Of a stretch of DNA of 64,000 nt, positions 1 through 9,790 are shown in pieces (the stretch's first letter is position 1; each line of letters begins with the position of its first letter). A model generated the notes under the pieces. That model searched no databases. It saw nothing but the letters and a program-made list of their open reading frames with translations, and was not told the origin of the DNA. Where the stretch lies: positions 1-64,000 of the forward strand of contig NZ_JAAARM010000004.1 of assembly GCF_009908285.1 (NCBI RefSeq), given 5' to 3'. This DNA comes from Pseudomonas sp. Fl4BN1 (GTDB lineage Bacteria > Pseudomonadota > Gammaproteobacteria > Pseudomonadales > Pseudomonadaceae). Position numbers and translations under genes: made by a program.

Positions 1-104
1 TTGTGTAGCCATTGGTAGAACCCGGCACGAGCGATCCGCAATACCCTGCACATCGTGGTAATTGCATACTGATGACGATGCTCGTTCATGAAGCGGTACT
101 TCAC
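1..104 (-). CDS. IS3-family transposase OrfB (N-terminus only, window edge)
   Basis: On the minus strand, about 34 codons follow from a GTG overlapping the orfA stop. They contain the MNEHRHQYAITTMCRVLRI region typical of the start of IS3 OrfB proteins, ahead of the DDE integrase core. In this family OrfB is usually made as an OrfAB fusion by -1 frameshifting. A run of seven A on the coding strand (134-140) near the end of orfA is a plausible slippage site. Most of the gene, including the catalytic residues, is off the left edge, so activity cannot be judged. Confidence 0.75.
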   Translation of the reverse strand, partial: MKYRFMNEHRHQYAITTMCRVLRIARAGFYQWLH

Positions 105-370
105 TCGGGCTCTCTGGCAAAGTACCGTGCGGCTTTTTTTAAGATATCCCGCTCTTCTTCAAGGCGGCGCATTTGGGCCCGTAGCCGCAGGATCTCACTC
201 TTGGCTTCGAGCAATTCGCTGGCCTGCTTTTCTGATTTATCAGGGGTGACGGCGCTCACCCATTTATAGAGGCTGTGAGTCGAGACGCCGAGGCGTGCGG
301 CAATCTCCGCGACTGAATAGCCGCGTTCAACCACCTGCCTGACGGCTTCCGCCTTGAATTCCGTACTCAT
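101..370 (-). CDS. IS3-family transposase OrfA
   Basis: The 89-residue protein has a helix-turn-helix near residues 15-40 (VVERGYSVAEIAARLGVSTH, then SLYKW) that would bind the IS ends, and a leucine-rich coiled coil at about 50-80 for multimerisation. This is the standard architecture of IS3 OrfA. It has full length and no interruption. The upstream 100 bases contain the terminal inverted repeat. The gene appears intact, but the element as a whole cannot be assessed because orfB is cut by the window. Confidence 0.9.
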   Translation of the reverse strand: MSTEFKAEAVRQVVERGYSVAEIAARLGVSTHSLYKWVSAVTPDKSEKQASELLEAKSEILRLRAQMRRLEEERDILKKAARYFAREPE

Positions 371-467
371 AGACTTCCTCCTACGCTCAAAGCATAGGCC
401 GGGGATGTCTACCTTTCCGGGGGCAGTCCAAATGAGCTTGCAAGGTGTCTAGAGAATCCGGGGCGAT

Positions 468-644
468 TCATAGCACGGCAAGAAACCCTGGCAAAATAAC
501 GGTTGTTGTCTCGTAGCAAAAATCCCCTAGCGCGCTGGTTATACCAGCCCCTACCACAGTTCGGTTAAGCCAGCCGTGAGGCTTTGACGGCTCACTTTCA
601 CTGGTTTCATGAGGCTCATCGGTATCCTCAACCAGCTTGTTCAT
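468..644 (-). pseudogene. MFS transporter, N-terminal stump truncated by the IS
   Basis: The start is ATG at 642-644, preceded by a GAGAGAACCGAG stretch. About 58 residues are read: a polar N-terminus and then GAGITSALGDFCYETTTVIL, which resembles the first membrane helix of major facilitator transporters. The frame runs into the IS end, and the stop codon (468-470) is made from the IS terminal bases. The remaining helices are missing here and may lie beyond the IS, outside the window. No transport function is expected from this fragment. Confidence 0.7.
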
Positions 645-715
645 CTCGGTTCTCTCTATGAGGTAATTGGAAAAAATCACTGGCCTAAAGCCGTTTGGCT
701 ATAGCAAAGACGAGG

Positions 716-958
716 CTATGTAACGATTGGAAGCAGCAATGTGAATCGACTTCCGCCATTCGAAGCAGGGTCATGCTGGATCCACCACCCAAGGTGATCT
801 ACTACGCGTTTGACGATGGATAGGCCCAAGTCCGAACCGCCTGCGAAATCATCATCGCCTCGAACAAACCGATCAAAGAGGCGGGCTTGCACCGCATCGG
901 GTAACCCTGTACCGCTAGCTGCTGCCGATTCCGCATAAGAAATCACCAGGATCCAAGT
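716..958 (-). pseudogene. Sensor histidine kinase, C-terminal ATPase fragment
   Basis: The fragment carries the end of a HATPase_c domain: SGTGLPDAVQARLFDRFVRG (G2-type region) and LGLSIVKRVVDHLG, then a strand ending in FTLLLPI. This matches the tail of metal-responsive kinases such as CopS/CusS/CzcS. No start, sensor, dimerisation domain or phospho-accepting His is present. It lies directly downstream of cusF in the same orientation. The operon may once have ended with its own two-component regulator that is now deleted; that is inference. Confidence 0.75.
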
Positions 959-1016
959 CTTGCAGCACCTTGCTGCAAGGCTTGGAGTTGCCGACACAGC
1001 CAAGGATGATTCAGTC

Positions 1017-1379
1017 TTACTTCAACTTTTTAATGGAAATAATCGTAGCTTTCGCGCCCTCGACTTGAAACTCGAACGCTACTTGATCTCCAGCCTTCAG
1101 GCCTGCCAGTTGTTTGGTTGTTGCATTGAATGCCATAGTCATGGCGGGCCACTGCACAGCCGGCACGGCGCCATGGGCGATGGTCACCGTCTGTTTCGTG
1201 GTATCGACAGCCTTGATCGTGCCCTCGGCTTTGGCCACAGGAACCTGCTGGGTCTCCTGCTTCATCTGCATGCCTTCCATGGGAGTAGCGTCCATCTTCA
1301 TACCCGGCATGTCCTCTGCCTGAGCGGAAAGAGACAGAGCCACAACGGTGCTTGCAACGGCAATCAGGGTCAGTTTCAT
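1017..1379 (-). CDS. cusF: Periplasmic copper/silver-binding chaperone, CusF family
   Basis: The 120-residue protein has an N-terminal signal peptide (about 1-21), a Met-rich linker with repeated MPGMKM/MEGMQM patterns, and a C-terminal CusF OB-fold. The metal site is visible as His in IAHGAV, Trp in VQWPAM and the two Met of PAMTMAF; in E. coli CusF the His, Met, Met and Trp bind Cu(I)/Ag(I). The protein should hand periplasmic metal to the CusCBA pump. Its start overlaps the cusA stop by 4 bases, so the genes are translationally coupled. It is the last intact gene of the operon. Confidence 0.92.
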   Translation of the reverse strand: MKLTLIAVASTVVALSLSAQAEDMPGMKMDATPMEGMQMKQETQQVPVAKAEGTIKAVDTTKQTVTIAHGAVPAVQWPAMTMAFNATTKQLAGLKAGDQVAFEFQVEGAKATIISIKKLK

Positions 1380-4300
1380 ACGACTTTTCCTTGAAGGTTG
1401 GTGGGTACAACGGGGAGGTGCCGACGGCGCATCAAACGGTAGGCCGCCGGAATAACGAACAGGGACAACAATGGTGCCGTGACCATGCCACCGACCATGG
1501 GAGCTGCGATGCGACTCATGACCTCGCTACCGGTACCACTCCCCAAGAGGATGGGTAACAGGCCGGCGATGATGACCGCCACCGTCATGGCCTTGGGTCG
1601 AACGCGTTGTACTGCGCCTTCGCGAATCGCAGCGACGAGCCCACGCTCAGTGTTGTCGCCAAGGTCTTCACGTTCGGCCCAGGCGTTCTTCAGGTAGAGC
1701 AGCATGATCACGCCAAACTCAGCAGACACACCGGCCAGCGCGATAAAGCCAACGCCCGTGGCCACAGAGAGATTAAAACCGAGTAAATAGATGAACCATG
1801 CCCCACCACTGAGAGCAAAGGGCAAGGTCGCCATGATCAACACGGCTTCATCGAATCGGGCGAAGGTTAGGTAGAGCAAGACGAAAATGATCAGCAACGT
1901 GGCCGGCACCACCAGCTTGAGCCGGGCATTGGCCCTTTCGAGAAACTCGAACTGCCCCGAGTAGCTCAAACTCATGCCTGGCTGCAACTTGACCTGCTCA
2001 CTGACAGCCCGGCGCAAGTCGGCGACCACGGAGGCGATATCCCGCCCGCGTACATCGATGTACACCCAACCTGAAGGTCGAGCATTTTCGCTCTTGAGCA
2101 TCGGTGGGCCGTCGCTGACCTTGATCTTCGCCACCGTGCCGAGAGTGATCTGGCTCCCCAGTGGGGTGTAGATCGGCAACTGCTCCAGAGCACCCAGCGA
2201 GTCACGCCACTCCCGGGGATAACGGACGTTGATTGGGAAGCGGGCGAGCCCTTCAATGGTCTCCCCGATGTTTTCACCGCCGATAGCCCCCGCCACAATG
2301 GACTGCACATCGGCGATATTCAGTCCGTAGCGGGCGGCTGCCTTGCGGTCGATATCCACGTCGATGTAGCGGCCACCAGTCAACCGTTCGGCGAGCGCAG
2401 AACTTACGCCGGGCACGTCCTTGGCCACATGCTCGACGGCCTGAGTCGCCGCATCGATTTCTGTCAGGTTGGTACCGGCAATTTTTACTCCTATCGGGCT
2501 CTTGATCCCAGTAGCGAGCATGTCGATGCGGTTACGAATCGGCGGTATCCAGATGTTGGTCAGCCCTGGGACGCGCACCACTCGATCAAGCGCTTCCACC
2601 AGTTTTTCCTGGGTCATTCCGGGACGCCATTGGTCACGCGGCTTGAACTGGATGGTGGTTTCGAACATCTCCAGCGGCGCCGGGTCTGTGGCGGTTTCAG
2701 CACGACCCGCTTTACCAAAGACGTGTTCGACCTCAGGGACGGTCTTAATCAGACGGTCAGTCTGCTGCAACAGCTGTGCTGCTTTCTGTGCTGATAACCC
2801 CGGCAGCGCCGAAGGCATGTAGAGCAGATCGCCTTCGTCCAGCGGTGGAAGGAACTCGCCACCCAACCGAGACATAGGCCATAGCGCGCTGAGAAACACC
2901 AGTACCGCGATAAGCATGGTGATTTTTGGCCGACGCAGCACCGCATCCAAGGCCGGTTGATAGATATTGATCAACCAACGGTTCAACGGGTTCTGTTCCT
3001 CATTGGGAATCCGTCCGCGAATCCAGTAACCCATCAGCACGGGCACCAGGGTCACCGATAATCCGGCCGCCGCCGCCATGGCGTAGGTTTTGGTGAAAGC
3101 CAAAGGGCCGAACAGCCGCCCCTCTTGCGCCTCCAGGGTGAACACTGGAATGAATGACAGGGTGATGATCAACAGGCAGAAGAACAACGCCGGCCCGACT
3201 TCGGCCGCCGCCTCGGTCATCACATGCCAGTGATGTTCGCCCTTCAGTTCTTCCCCTGGATGGGCCTTGTGCCAGGCTTCAACTTTCTTGTGGGCGTTTT
3301 CGATCATGACCACGGCGGCATCGACCATAGCGCCGATGGCAATGGCAATCCCGCCCAAGGACATGATGTTGGCGTTGATCCCTTGATGGCGCATGACAAT
3401 GAAGGCAATCAGCACTCCCACCGGCAGCGAGATAATGGCCACCAGGGATGAGCGCAGGTGCCAGAGGAAGATCCCGCAGACCAGCGCGACGACGACGAAC
3501 TCTTCAATCAACTTGTGACTGAGGTTTTCAACGGCGCGGTCGATTAGCTTACTGCGGTCGTAGGTGGTGACGATTTCCACTCCGGCCGGCAGGCTGCTTT
3601 TCAGTTCGTCGAGCTTGCCTTTCACCGCCGCGATGGTCTCGCGAGCGTTCTTGCCGCTGCGCAGGAGCACCACCCCACCAACAGTTTCACCTTCGCCGTC
3701 GAGTTCGCTGATGCCGCGACGCAGCTCCGGCCCCAGTTGGATCGTGGCCACATCGCCAAGAGTCACTGGCACGCCACCAGCCCCGAGTTTGAGCGGGATC
3801 GCGCGAAAATCATTCAAGGTCTTCAGATAGCCGGAAGCGCGCACCATGAACTCGGTCTCCGCCATCTCCAGCACAGCGCCACCGGTTTCTAGATTGGCCT
3901 TGCCAATCGCCTCGGTGACCTGCACCTGAGTGATCCCCAGGCTGGCCAGTTTGAGTGGATCGAGCTGCACCTGGTACTGCTTGACCATGCCGCCAACGGT
4001 GGCCACTTCCGCCACATTGGGCAGGGTCTTCAGTTCGAACTTGAGAAACCAGTCCTGCAGCGCGCGCAACTGCGCCAAGTCGTGTCCACCACTGCGATCC
4101 ACCAGGGCGTACTGATAGATCCAGCCTACCCCGGTGGCATCTGGCCCCAACGCTGGCTTGGCGCTGGCCGGCAAGCGGCTTTGTATCTGGCTCAGGTACT
4201 CCAGCACCCGCGAGCGAGCCCAATACATATCGGTACCATCTTCGAACAGCACATACACGAAGCTGTCGCCGAAAAAGGAATACCCGCGCACAGTTTTCGC

Positions 4301-4534
4301 TCCCGGTACCGAGAGCATGGTGGTGGCCAATGGGTAGGTCACTTGGTTCTCAACAATCTGTGGCGCTTGTCCCGGATAAGGTGTACGGATGATCACCTGA
4401 ACGTCGGAGAGGTCTGGCAGTGCATCGATGGGCGTGCTCTGAACCGACCAGACGCCCCAGGCGGTGACGAAGATCGTGGCTAGCAGCACAAGGAAACGGT
4501 TGGCCACTGACCAGCGGATCAAGGCCGCGATCAT
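1376..4534 (-). CDS. cusA: Cu(I)/Ag(I) efflux RND pump, CusA/CzcA family
   Basis: The 1052-residue inner-membrane RND protein has the usual length. It shows an N-terminal helix, two large periplasmic loops, and the transmembrane motif with acidic residues around [17 protein letters not shown]. It drives metal out using the proton gradient as the trimeric core of CusCBA. The region APLEMFETT and [10 protein letters not shown] keep two methionines that in E. coli CusA line the periplasmic Cu(I) site (Met573, Met623 by my alignment from memory). The third (Met672, in RYGM) reads RYGL here. Its start overlaps the cusB stop (ATGA). Specificity for monovalent rather than divalent metal is inferred from these residues and from cusF. 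Confidence 0.93.
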   Translation of the reverse strand: MIAALIRWSVANRFLVLLATIFVTAWGVWSVQSTPIDALPDLSDVQVIIRTPYPGQAPQIVENQVTYPLATTMLSVPGAKTVRGYSFFGDSFVYVLFEDGTDMYWARSRVLEYLSQIQSRLPASAKPALGPDATGVGWIYQYALVDRSGGHDLAQLRALQDWFLKFELKTLPNVAEVATVGGMVKQYQVQLDPLKLASLGITQVQVTEAIGKANLETGGAVLEMAETEFMVRASGYLKTLNDFRAIPLKLGAGGVPVTLGDVATIQLGPELRRGISELDGEGETVGGVVLLRSGKNARETIAAVKGKLDELKSSLPAGVEIVTTYDRSKLIDRAVENLSHKLIEEFVVVALVCGIFLWHLRSSLVAIISLPVGVLIAFIVMRHQGINANIMSLGGIAIAIGAMVDAAVVMIENAHKKVEAWHKAHPGEELKGEHHWHVMTEAAAEVGPALFFCLLIITLSFIPVFTLEAQEGRLFGPLAFTKTYAMAAAAGLSVTLVPVLMGYWIRGRIPNEEQNPLNRWLINIYQPALDAVLRRPKITMLIAVLVFLSALWPMSRLGGEFLPPLDEGDLLYMPSALPGLSAQKAAQLLQQTDRLIKTVPEVEHVFGKAGRAETATDPAPLEMFETTIQFKPRDQWRPGMTQEKLVEALDRVVRVPGLTNIWIPPIRNRIDMLATGIKSPIGVKIAGTNLTEIDAATQAVEHVAKDVPGVSSALAERLTGGRYIDVDIDRKAAARYGLNIADVQSIVAGAIGGENIGETIEGLARFPINVRYPREWRDSLGALEQLPIYTPLGSQITLGTVAKIKVSDGPPMLKSENARPSGWVYIDVRGRDIASVVADLRRAVSEQVKLQPGMSLSYSGQFEFLERANARLKLVVPATLLIIFVLLYLTFARFDEAVLIMATLPFALSGGAWFIYLLGFNLSVATGVGFIALAGVSAEFGVIMLLYLKNAWAEREDLGDNTERGLVAAIREGAVQRVRPKAMTVAVIIAGLLPILLGSGTGSEVMSRIAAPMVGGMVTAPLLSLFVIPAAYRLMRRRHLPVVPTNLQGKVV

Positions 4535-6015
4535 GGCTGGCCCCCTAGTTTTTCCAGGCGCTCAACGCGCAAACCACCATCGGTTTGGCTCACAGCGATC
4601 CGAACCTTGTCACCCGATTTGAGCCCTTGCACGAGTGCCGGGTTCGCCAATGGGAAGGTCATGGTCATGCCTGGCATACCCAACGTTTTGAAGGGGCCAT
4701 GGGCGAGCGTTACGTCTTTGCTATTGATCTCTAGAACTTGCCCCTCCGACTCATGAAAAGCAGTAGCAGTGGTTAGAGGTGCTGGCATGTCCAGCGCGCT
4801 GGCGACGATGCCCTTCAGGCTAGCCTCGGAGTCGAGAAGAAACTGTCCGGAGCTGACCACCTGTTGCCCCTCTTGCAGGCCTTGCAATACTGCCGTCCTG
4901 CCGTCGTTTTCCTGCCCGAGTCGCACCTCTACCGGCCGATAGCGACCCGCGTCTTCGGCGAGCATCACCAGCGTGCGCCGGCCAGTACGGATGACTGCCT
5001 CGCTCGGTACCCACAACACACTTTGCTCGGTCGCCTGGTTGAGGCGCACCTGCGCCGACAATCCGGGTCTAAGTCGCCCGTCAGGGTTGGGCAGCTCGAC
5101 GCGTACGCGAACGGTGCGGCTGTCCATATTCGTTTCAGGCAGAATCGCACTGACCGTACCGTTGAGCACCGCCTCTGGGAAGGCTGGAAGGCGTGCTTCT
5201 ACCGTCTGGCCGACGACGATCGATCCGGTCTCCGACTCTGGAACCGCCACCGCCAGCCAGACGCTGCTCAAGCCATTGACGCGAGCCAGTGTCTCGCCGG
5301 CCGCCACAGTCATGCCCGTACGAACATCCAGTTCCTGCAGCACACCGCCGATAGGGCTGGTGAGCGTCAGGTTCGGCTGAGTCTTGCCACTACGCTCTAC
5401 CTGGGTAATCAGCGCTGCCGGCATCCCCGTGAGGTGCAGCCGTTGGCGGGCCGCTGCCAGCAAGTCGGCATCGCCATTACGTTTAAGTGCGAGGAATTCT
5501 TCCTGGGCGGCGGCCCATTCGGGTACCAGGATATCCGCCAATGGCGCATTGGCCTTGAGTACGTCACCGGGTGCATGGGCATAAACTCGCTCGATAAAGC
5601 CAGCGGTACGCGCCTGGATCACCGCGACATCCCGCTCATTGAACGCCAGCACGCCGACCACGTCCAGGCTGGAAGCGAGGACTCCACGGGTGACAGTGGC
5701 CAGACGCAGGCCGAGATTCTGGGTCAGACCGGGGTCGATGCTGATGGCCGCACTGTTCGTTGCCGCGTCGGCGTATTGCGGTACCAACTGCATGTCCATG
5801 AAGGGCGACTTGCCCGGTTTGTCGAACTTCTGCTGCGGGTACATCGGATCGTACCAATACAGGGCCTTGCGTTCGTCTTGCGTCTTGGGACTCTGCTCGG
5901 CGAGTGCACCAGGTATTCCGTTCATGCGTTGCTGAGCGATCCAGTAACCGCCAGCTCCACCTAGGGCGATCGACAGGCCAGCCACCAATACTACTTTCCA
6001 AATTCGAGTACTCAT
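4531..6015 (-). CDS. cusB: Periplasmic adaptor of the copper/silver efflux pump, CusB, with a C-terminal CusF-like domain
   Basis: This 494-residue membrane-fusion protein links CusA to the outer-membrane channel. An N-terminal signal-anchor (about 7-25) is followed by a heavy-metal-binding segment ([10 protein letters not shown] ... [12 protein letters not shown], about 54-80). Then come barrel-sandwich, hairpin and beta-barrel regions. From about residue 425 there is an extra CusF-like domain with [16 protein letters not shown]. It keeps His and the two Met but lacks the Trp seen in the separate CusF. The gene overlaps cusC and cusA by 4 bases at each end. Fused CusF domains are known in pseudomonad CusB proteins. 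Confidence 0.92.
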   Translation of the reverse strand: MSTRIWKVVLVAGLSIALGGAGGYWIAQQRMNGIPGALAEQSPKTQDERKALYWYDPMYPQQKFDKPGKSPFMDMQLVPQYADAATNSAAISIDPGLTQNLGLRLATVTRGVLASSLDVVGVLAFNERDVAVIQARTAGFIERVYAHAPGDVLKANAPLADILVPEWAAAQEEFLALKRNGDADLLAAARQRLHLTGMPAALITQVERSGKTQPNLTLTSPIGGVLQELDVRTGMTVAAGETLARVNGLSSVWLAVAVPESETGSIVVGQTVEARLPAFPEAVLNGTVSAILPETNMDSRTVRVRVELPNPDGRLRPGLSAQVRLNQATEQSVLWVPSEAVIRTGRRTLVMLAEDAGRYRPVEVRLGQENDGRTAVLQGLQEGQQVVSSGQFLLDSEASLKGIVASALDMPAPLTTATAFHESEGQVLEINSKDVTLAHGPFKTLGMPGMTMTFPLANPALVQGLKSGDKVRIAVSQTDGGLRVERLEKLGGQP

Positions 6016-7268
6016 TGGCTGGTTTCCCCATAGCTGAAATACAAGCGCGCGTTGGTCAGCGCTCGCTGTTCTTCGACATCGATCTGTTTGAGGCGGGCCT
6101 CGATGAGTTCACGTCGGGCAGCGATGACTTGCGCCAGGTCACCTTTACCGGCACGGTAGCTGGCCATGGTCAGTCCGACCTTTTCCTTGGCCAAAGGCAC
6201 CAGACTTTCCTGACTGCGGCGCACCGCACGATTCAAGCGTTCGTACTCGGCCAGATCTTCCTCCAATTGCTGGGTATGCTCACGCACCATGGCTTCACGC
6301 TCAGCTTCCAGCTGGTTCAGCTCCGCGTGTTTGGCGGCGATCTTCGGGTTTTGTCGGGAACCGGGAAACAATGGCAGGTCGAACGAGAACTGCACGCTGA
6401 CCATGTCACCGAACTGACGGTCACGGTGTTGGTAGTCGAGCTCCCAGCTCCAGTCGGACTGCTTTTCTGCTTCAGCTTCACGGACTTTGGCCTCCGCTTC
6501 GCGCGTCATCGGGACGAAGGCTACCAGTGCGGGGTGATGTTGCAGTTTATGGGAGTAGCCCGAGGTCTCGACGGGCCATTGCGGCAAGCTGCCTGTGGGT
6601 GGGTCATTGGCGGCCGGGCCAATCCAGCGCTTGAGTGCAGCTCGAGCCTGCGCACGCATTCGGATCAGGTCGTCCTGTTGATCCGCCAGTTGCGCCGCCT
6701 CTTGCTTAGGTGTCACCGCGTCGGCTGGTTGTGCACGGCCCCCGGCGATCTGTGCCCGCACGGTATCGGTCAGCAGACGATTTTCTTTGTAAAAGTCCTG
6801 GAACAGCGCCTCTTTACGTTCGACGGAGTAGCTGCTGATCCAGGCCAATGCCGTGGCCTGACGGACGTTCAGTCGCTCAACACGGCCTTCAGCCGCAGCT
6901 CGGTCAACGGCCGCATCGGCCACTTCAATGCGTGCTTTGCGCTTGTCGCGGTTGGGCACTTCCTGCATGAGCCCAACCATCTGCATGGTCATGGAGTCCT
7001 GATTAATGCTCCAGCGTTCAGGCCCGCCAATGGGATAATTCTGTACGCCGAGTTTTAACTTCGGGTCAGGTAATTCACCGGCTGGAATGGCAGCACTGCT
7101 GGCAGCTTGCAGTTTGGCCGCTTGGGCGGTCAGTGACGGGGCATTGTTTTCGGCCAACCGCAAGGCTTCATCGAGCGTCAGGGGGGCGGCTAGGCTCGGC
7201 AATGCCAGCACGCTTGCCGCCAAGGCGGCCACGACGGGCCAGCCTGTGCAATAGCGTATGGAGTTCAT
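6012..7268 (-). CDS. cusC: Outer-membrane channel of the copper/silver efflux pump, TolC family
   Basis: The product is an outer-membrane efflux protein with a signal peptide (about 1-26, ending ALPSLAAP) and two OEP repeats rich in long amphipathic helices (for example ELNQLEAEREAMVREHTQQL). The ATG at 7266-7268 gives a clean signal peptide and has AGGA about 10 bases upstream; a longer frame from 7328 adds 20 residues without signal character. At about 418 residues it has family length. It is the first pump gene, and it overlaps cusB by 4 bases. The symbol is by role; sequence alone does not separate CusC from CzcC-type channels. Confidence 0.88.
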   Translation of the reverse strand: MNSIRYCTGWPVVAALAASVLALPSLAAPLTLDEALRLAENNAPSLTAQAAKLQAASSAAIPAGELPDPKLKLGVQNYPIGGPERWSINQDSMTMQMVGLMQEVPNRDKRKARIEVADAAVDRAAAEGRVERLNVRQATALAWISSYSVERKEALFQDFYKENRLLTDTVRAQIAGGRAQPADAVTPKQEAAQLADQQDDLIRMRAQARAALKRWIGPAANDPPTGSLPQWPVETSGYSHKLQHHPALVAFVPMTREAEAKVREAEAEKQSDWSWELDYQHRDRQFGDMVSVQFSFDLPLFPGSRQNPKIAAKHAELNQLEAEREAMVREHTQQLEEDLAEYERLNRAVRRSQESLVPLAKEKVGLTMASYRAGKGDLAQVIAARRELIEARLKQIDVEEQRALTNARLYFSYGETSQ

Positions 7269-7366
7269 GCTCACGATTCCTGTGATGTTCCACTGCGCGC
7301 CTCTTAGACATGCACGCAGAAATGCCATCCCGCCAAGGCAGGATGAGACTCAGTGTGGTACAGGAA

Positions 7367-7708
7367 TCAGGCGCGGGGCGGTCGCCATACCCCGGACGGG
7401 GTTTGGTCAGGCAGGAAGTCGCTGGAGAAGGAAGGCGCTACGGGGCTGGAGAAGGTAACAGGAGGCTTAATGACTGAGACTTGCAGAATGCCGCCAGTCT
7501 TGCATTCCTGGCCTGGCTTGCAGGGTTTGCCGTGCTCGGATGGACTTTTCATATCGTTACAGCAGTCCATGCCCATGTCGTCCATCATCGCCATGCCCGC
7601 CATTTTCATTGGGCAGGGTTCTGTCGGTGCCTGAATGCCCGCCATCCCGCTGAGGGGAAGCGCCAGGCTAATCAGGAAAATGAGGCAGCACCGCAGGTAG
7701 CGTTTCAT
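7367..7708 (-). CDS. Small secreted Met/Cys-rich protein leading the copper operon
   Basis: The ATG at 7706-7708 opens a ~113-residue protein with a signal peptide (LIFLISLALPLSGMAG). A metal-binding-like stretch follows, with CPMKMAGMAMMDDMGMDCCN and, further on, CKPGQECK. The C-terminus is proline-rich. I do not recognise a named family, although short Met/Cys proteins ahead of cus/cop genes are common in pseudomonads. It is 99 bases upstream of cusC, in the same direction, and just downstream of a possible CopR box, so it probably shares the promoter. A role in periplasmic copper buffering is inference. Confidence 0.75.
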   Translation of the reverse strand: MKRYLRCCLIFLISLALPLSGMAGIQAPTEPCPMKMAGMAMMDDMGMDCCNDMKSPSEHGKPCKPGQECKTGGILQVSVIKPPVTFSSPVAPSFSSDFLPDQTPSGVWRPPRA

Positions 7709-7744
7709 GCGGGGGAGTCTAGTCGTTGGTAACGAACCGGACAA

Positions 7745-7758
7745 TTACAAATGTGTCA
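7745..7758 (-). promoter_or_regulatory. Candidate CopR/CusR-type operator
   Basis: On the plus strand TTACAAATGTGTCA resembles the palindrome TGACAANNTTGTCA recognised by E. coli CusR, with two mismatches. It lies 37 bases upstream of the first copper-operon start codon, which is a plausible promoter position. No cognate regulator is intact in the window; only a kinase stub remains. Confidence 0.45.
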
Positions 7759-7774
7759 GCAAGAGCCCAGTGGC

Positions 7775-8700
7775 TGGAGCTTGAGGGTCAATACTCTCCC
7801 CTCGGGTACAAAGACTCGCTGAACAACCAAGTTCGACGCCCTGAGCATGGCCTCATCGACTCGTACACGATCAATGACTTCACGGCCGTATTGGCCACGA
7901 CATGAAACAGGTCATAGACCACACGTGCTTGCGGACAATGCTGGCGCACCTCAATGTTAAAGGCAGTATTCATGTCCATCGCCACGGCCTCGATTTGCGA
8001 ACAGCCTTCAGGCCCCAATTCCTCGAAGAACGGTCTGATTGCCGCTCGGCTACGTCATTCACCGATCCACAGTATTCGGCAGGTATCGGCATCCAAGACA
8101 ACGCTGGTATAGCGATGCCCTTTGAACAGGGCAAATTCGTCCATGACCAATCTACGCGGACGGATGACAGGCCGCTTATCCAGTTCTGCTTGTAGCGCCC
8201 GTCGCTCCAGTAATCGCACGCTGTCCCAGTGCAATCCGAACAGCTGAGCCACATGCAGGGTCGGCAGTCGCCGGCAAGTCTGGATGACGGCTTCAGCCAA
8301 GCGACGCGTCATCCGGGAGTAACGATCACGCCAGCTGACAGCTTCCATTCGTTTGCCGCAAGCACCGCATCCAACTCGCCTGAGTTCGACGTTTAACCGC
8401 ACCGGATGGCCAAGAATAGGCAGGTCGCGGACGAGCCGCTGACAGTACTCATGGGTGGTTGTGCTGGGCTTGTTGCAACCGCTACAAGTAGGAAACCGGG
8501 TGGCCTGAGGGATGAGATCGATCTGCAGTGCGTAACCATCAGGCTTGATAGAGACGACAGAAAAGCCCTCCCAAAACGGAAGGAAATTATTAATATCGCG
8601 CATAAGAACGCCGGCTTTTTAGATGTGTTTGCTCGCACGAATATCATCCATCAAATCGGCGTTCTTGCTTCTGTGTTTCCCGGGACTCCGTGAATAACCC
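7775..8700 (-). mobile_element. Remnant of an ISL3-family insertion sequence
   Basis: A broken ISL3-type transposase is preceded on the minus strand by GGGTTATTCACGGAGTCCCG, beginning at base 8700, which looks like the terminal inverted repeat of this family. The other end is missing: homology stops near 7775, right before the copper-operon promoter. The ISL3 copy therefore abuts the cus regulatory region, presumably by deletion. Confidence 0.65.
7788..8603 (-). pseudogene. ISL3-family (IS204/IS1001/IS1165) transposase, interrupted
   Basis: The N-terminus has the family zinc-finger pattern (CSGCNKP ... CGACGKRM), a helix-turn-helix region, and the first catalytic Asp in MDEFALFKGHRY. After ILWIGE an in-frame TGA (8055) replaces what should be a Gly codon. 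The frame then continues with EELGPEGCSQIEAVAMDMN and the second-Asp region DLFHVVA. A one-base frameshift follows near 7885-7895, and the C-terminal third is deleted. It therefore has three independent lesions and cannot be active. Confidence 0.8.
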
Positions 8701-8843
8701 AAAAGAAGGGGGCATGAGATCACAGGCTTATCGCGAGGTTAAACCAAACCCATATGCAATATAATCACATCATATCACTAACCGTGATCTCACCCAGGGG
8801 GGTTTTCCCATGATGACACCAATGTTGCACGTTAGTTTACAAT

Positions 8844-9428
8844 TTACATAAATTCACCAACTGGGAAATTAAGGTTAATGGTCATATTAGATGGCAAAGG
8901 CATTAGGGAGGTTGCTTTTTTTGAAAAAAGACGCATCAACACGGCGCAATCTAACGAAGTGCTAGTTAGCGCACCTGCTTCTAAACTACCTACCACTATA
9001 ACATTTGGTGCTACTTTCCACCCACTGGCACGACTATAAAATGGAACCAATGATGGCTTGCATGTAAACATTCCAAAGTCAATTTGCGGTTGCTTTTCTA
9101 GCCAAATAGTAGCTTGTTTTACTAGCTCAGTTCCAATCCCTCTTCCACAATAGTTTGGAGAGGTGGCAACACAGGTAGGCCCAGCAACATGAAACTCTTC
9201 ATCACCAATTTTTATGGTTGTTTGTATAATCGCAGCATAGCCCACTAGCTTTTTATCCATATAGCAATAAAAAGAGCGCGCATTTAGCTCTTTCCTATGC
9301 GTTTCTGAAGTTTCGGCTTGCTCATTTTCAGAAGATGGGAAAGCATCATCTAGCAAGGATGTAATTTCTTTTTGCAAGCCTTTATCCACAAAAGCATAGT
9401 CTTGCGACTCTATGAGAAATGAACTCAT
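8844..9428 (-). CDS. GNAT-family N-acetyltransferase
   Basis: The ~194-residue protein has the GNAT acetyl-CoA motif at VATSPNYCGRGIGTELVKQA (V/I-x-x-x-Q/GRGIG) and the following YSRASGWKV strand. A TTG 12 bases upstream could start translation, but AAGGAG lies directly against it. The ATG at 9426-9428 sits 12 bases after AAGGAG and is preferred. The substrate is unknown. The shape (long N-terminal helix, then GYAAIIQ) recalls aminoglycoside 2'-N-acetyltransferases, but identity cannot be claimed. The gene is clearly more AT-rich than its surroundings and flanked by IS debris, which suggests recent transfer. Confidence 0.8.
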   Translation of the reverse strand: MSSFLIESQDYAFVDKGLQKEITSLLDDAFPSSENEQAETSETHRKELNARSFYCYMDKKLVGYAAIIQTTIKIGDEEFHVAGPTCVATSPNYCGRGIGTELVKQATIWLEKQPQIDFGMFTCKPSLVPFYSRASGWKVAPNVIVVGSLEAGALTSTSLDCAVLMRLFSKKATSLMPLPSNMTINLNFPVGEFM

Positions 9429-9551
9429 ATAATATAGCAACTCCTTTTAGATTAGTTCTAGATTTATATTTTATTGCTTTTTCACTATTATATCAAACCC
9501 CCTTATTCCCAGATCGAACTGAATTTACCGGGTGAGAGTGTGACCACTCTG

Positions 9552-9713
9552 TTAACTGACAGTCAATTTCTGGATGCCTGCAGTGAGGACAACTTCCAAA
9601 TATTCGCTGCTCATTCCTGCTATTTTTTGCTTCTGACGGATACTCGCTTTGCATGAACCCTCAGCCCTGAGCATGTTCAGCGCCATATGTCTGATGCAAG
9701 AAGTGCGATCCAT
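9552..9713 (-). pseudogene. ISAs1-family transposase, C-terminal fragment
   Basis: The frame reads CIRHMALNMLRAEGS followed by SIRQKQKIAGMSSEYLEVVL. This matches the tail of ISAs1-type transposases, where a conserved LRHIALNLLK helix is followed by a K-rich stretch and a D/EYL motif. Everything upstream, including the catalytic DDE core, is missing. Confidence 0.6.
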
Positions 9714-9790
9714 AAACCCCACCTGCCCAACACTTGGGTAGCGGGTTACGGTTGCATCTCTGGCGAGTAGTTCCACGATAGCAGCGCTTC

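Larger units (their letters stand above)
1..470 (-). mobile_element. IS3-family insertion sequence, 5' end (continues beyond window)
   Basis: The orfA and start of orfB of an IS3-type element run leftward out of the window. On the minus strand the outer end reads TGAATCGCCCCGGATTCTCT, starting at base 470 with the TG expected for this family. The end lies inside a transporter gene, whose reading frame now stops within the IS terminus. A diverged solo copy of the same end is found at 28434-28485. The other end and any target duplication are outside the window. Confidence 0.85.

Noticed and set aside
4864..5964. A 366-codon plus-strand frame opposite cusB
   Set aside because: It is the antisense shadow of a clearly coding CusB gene; its translation has no domain character.
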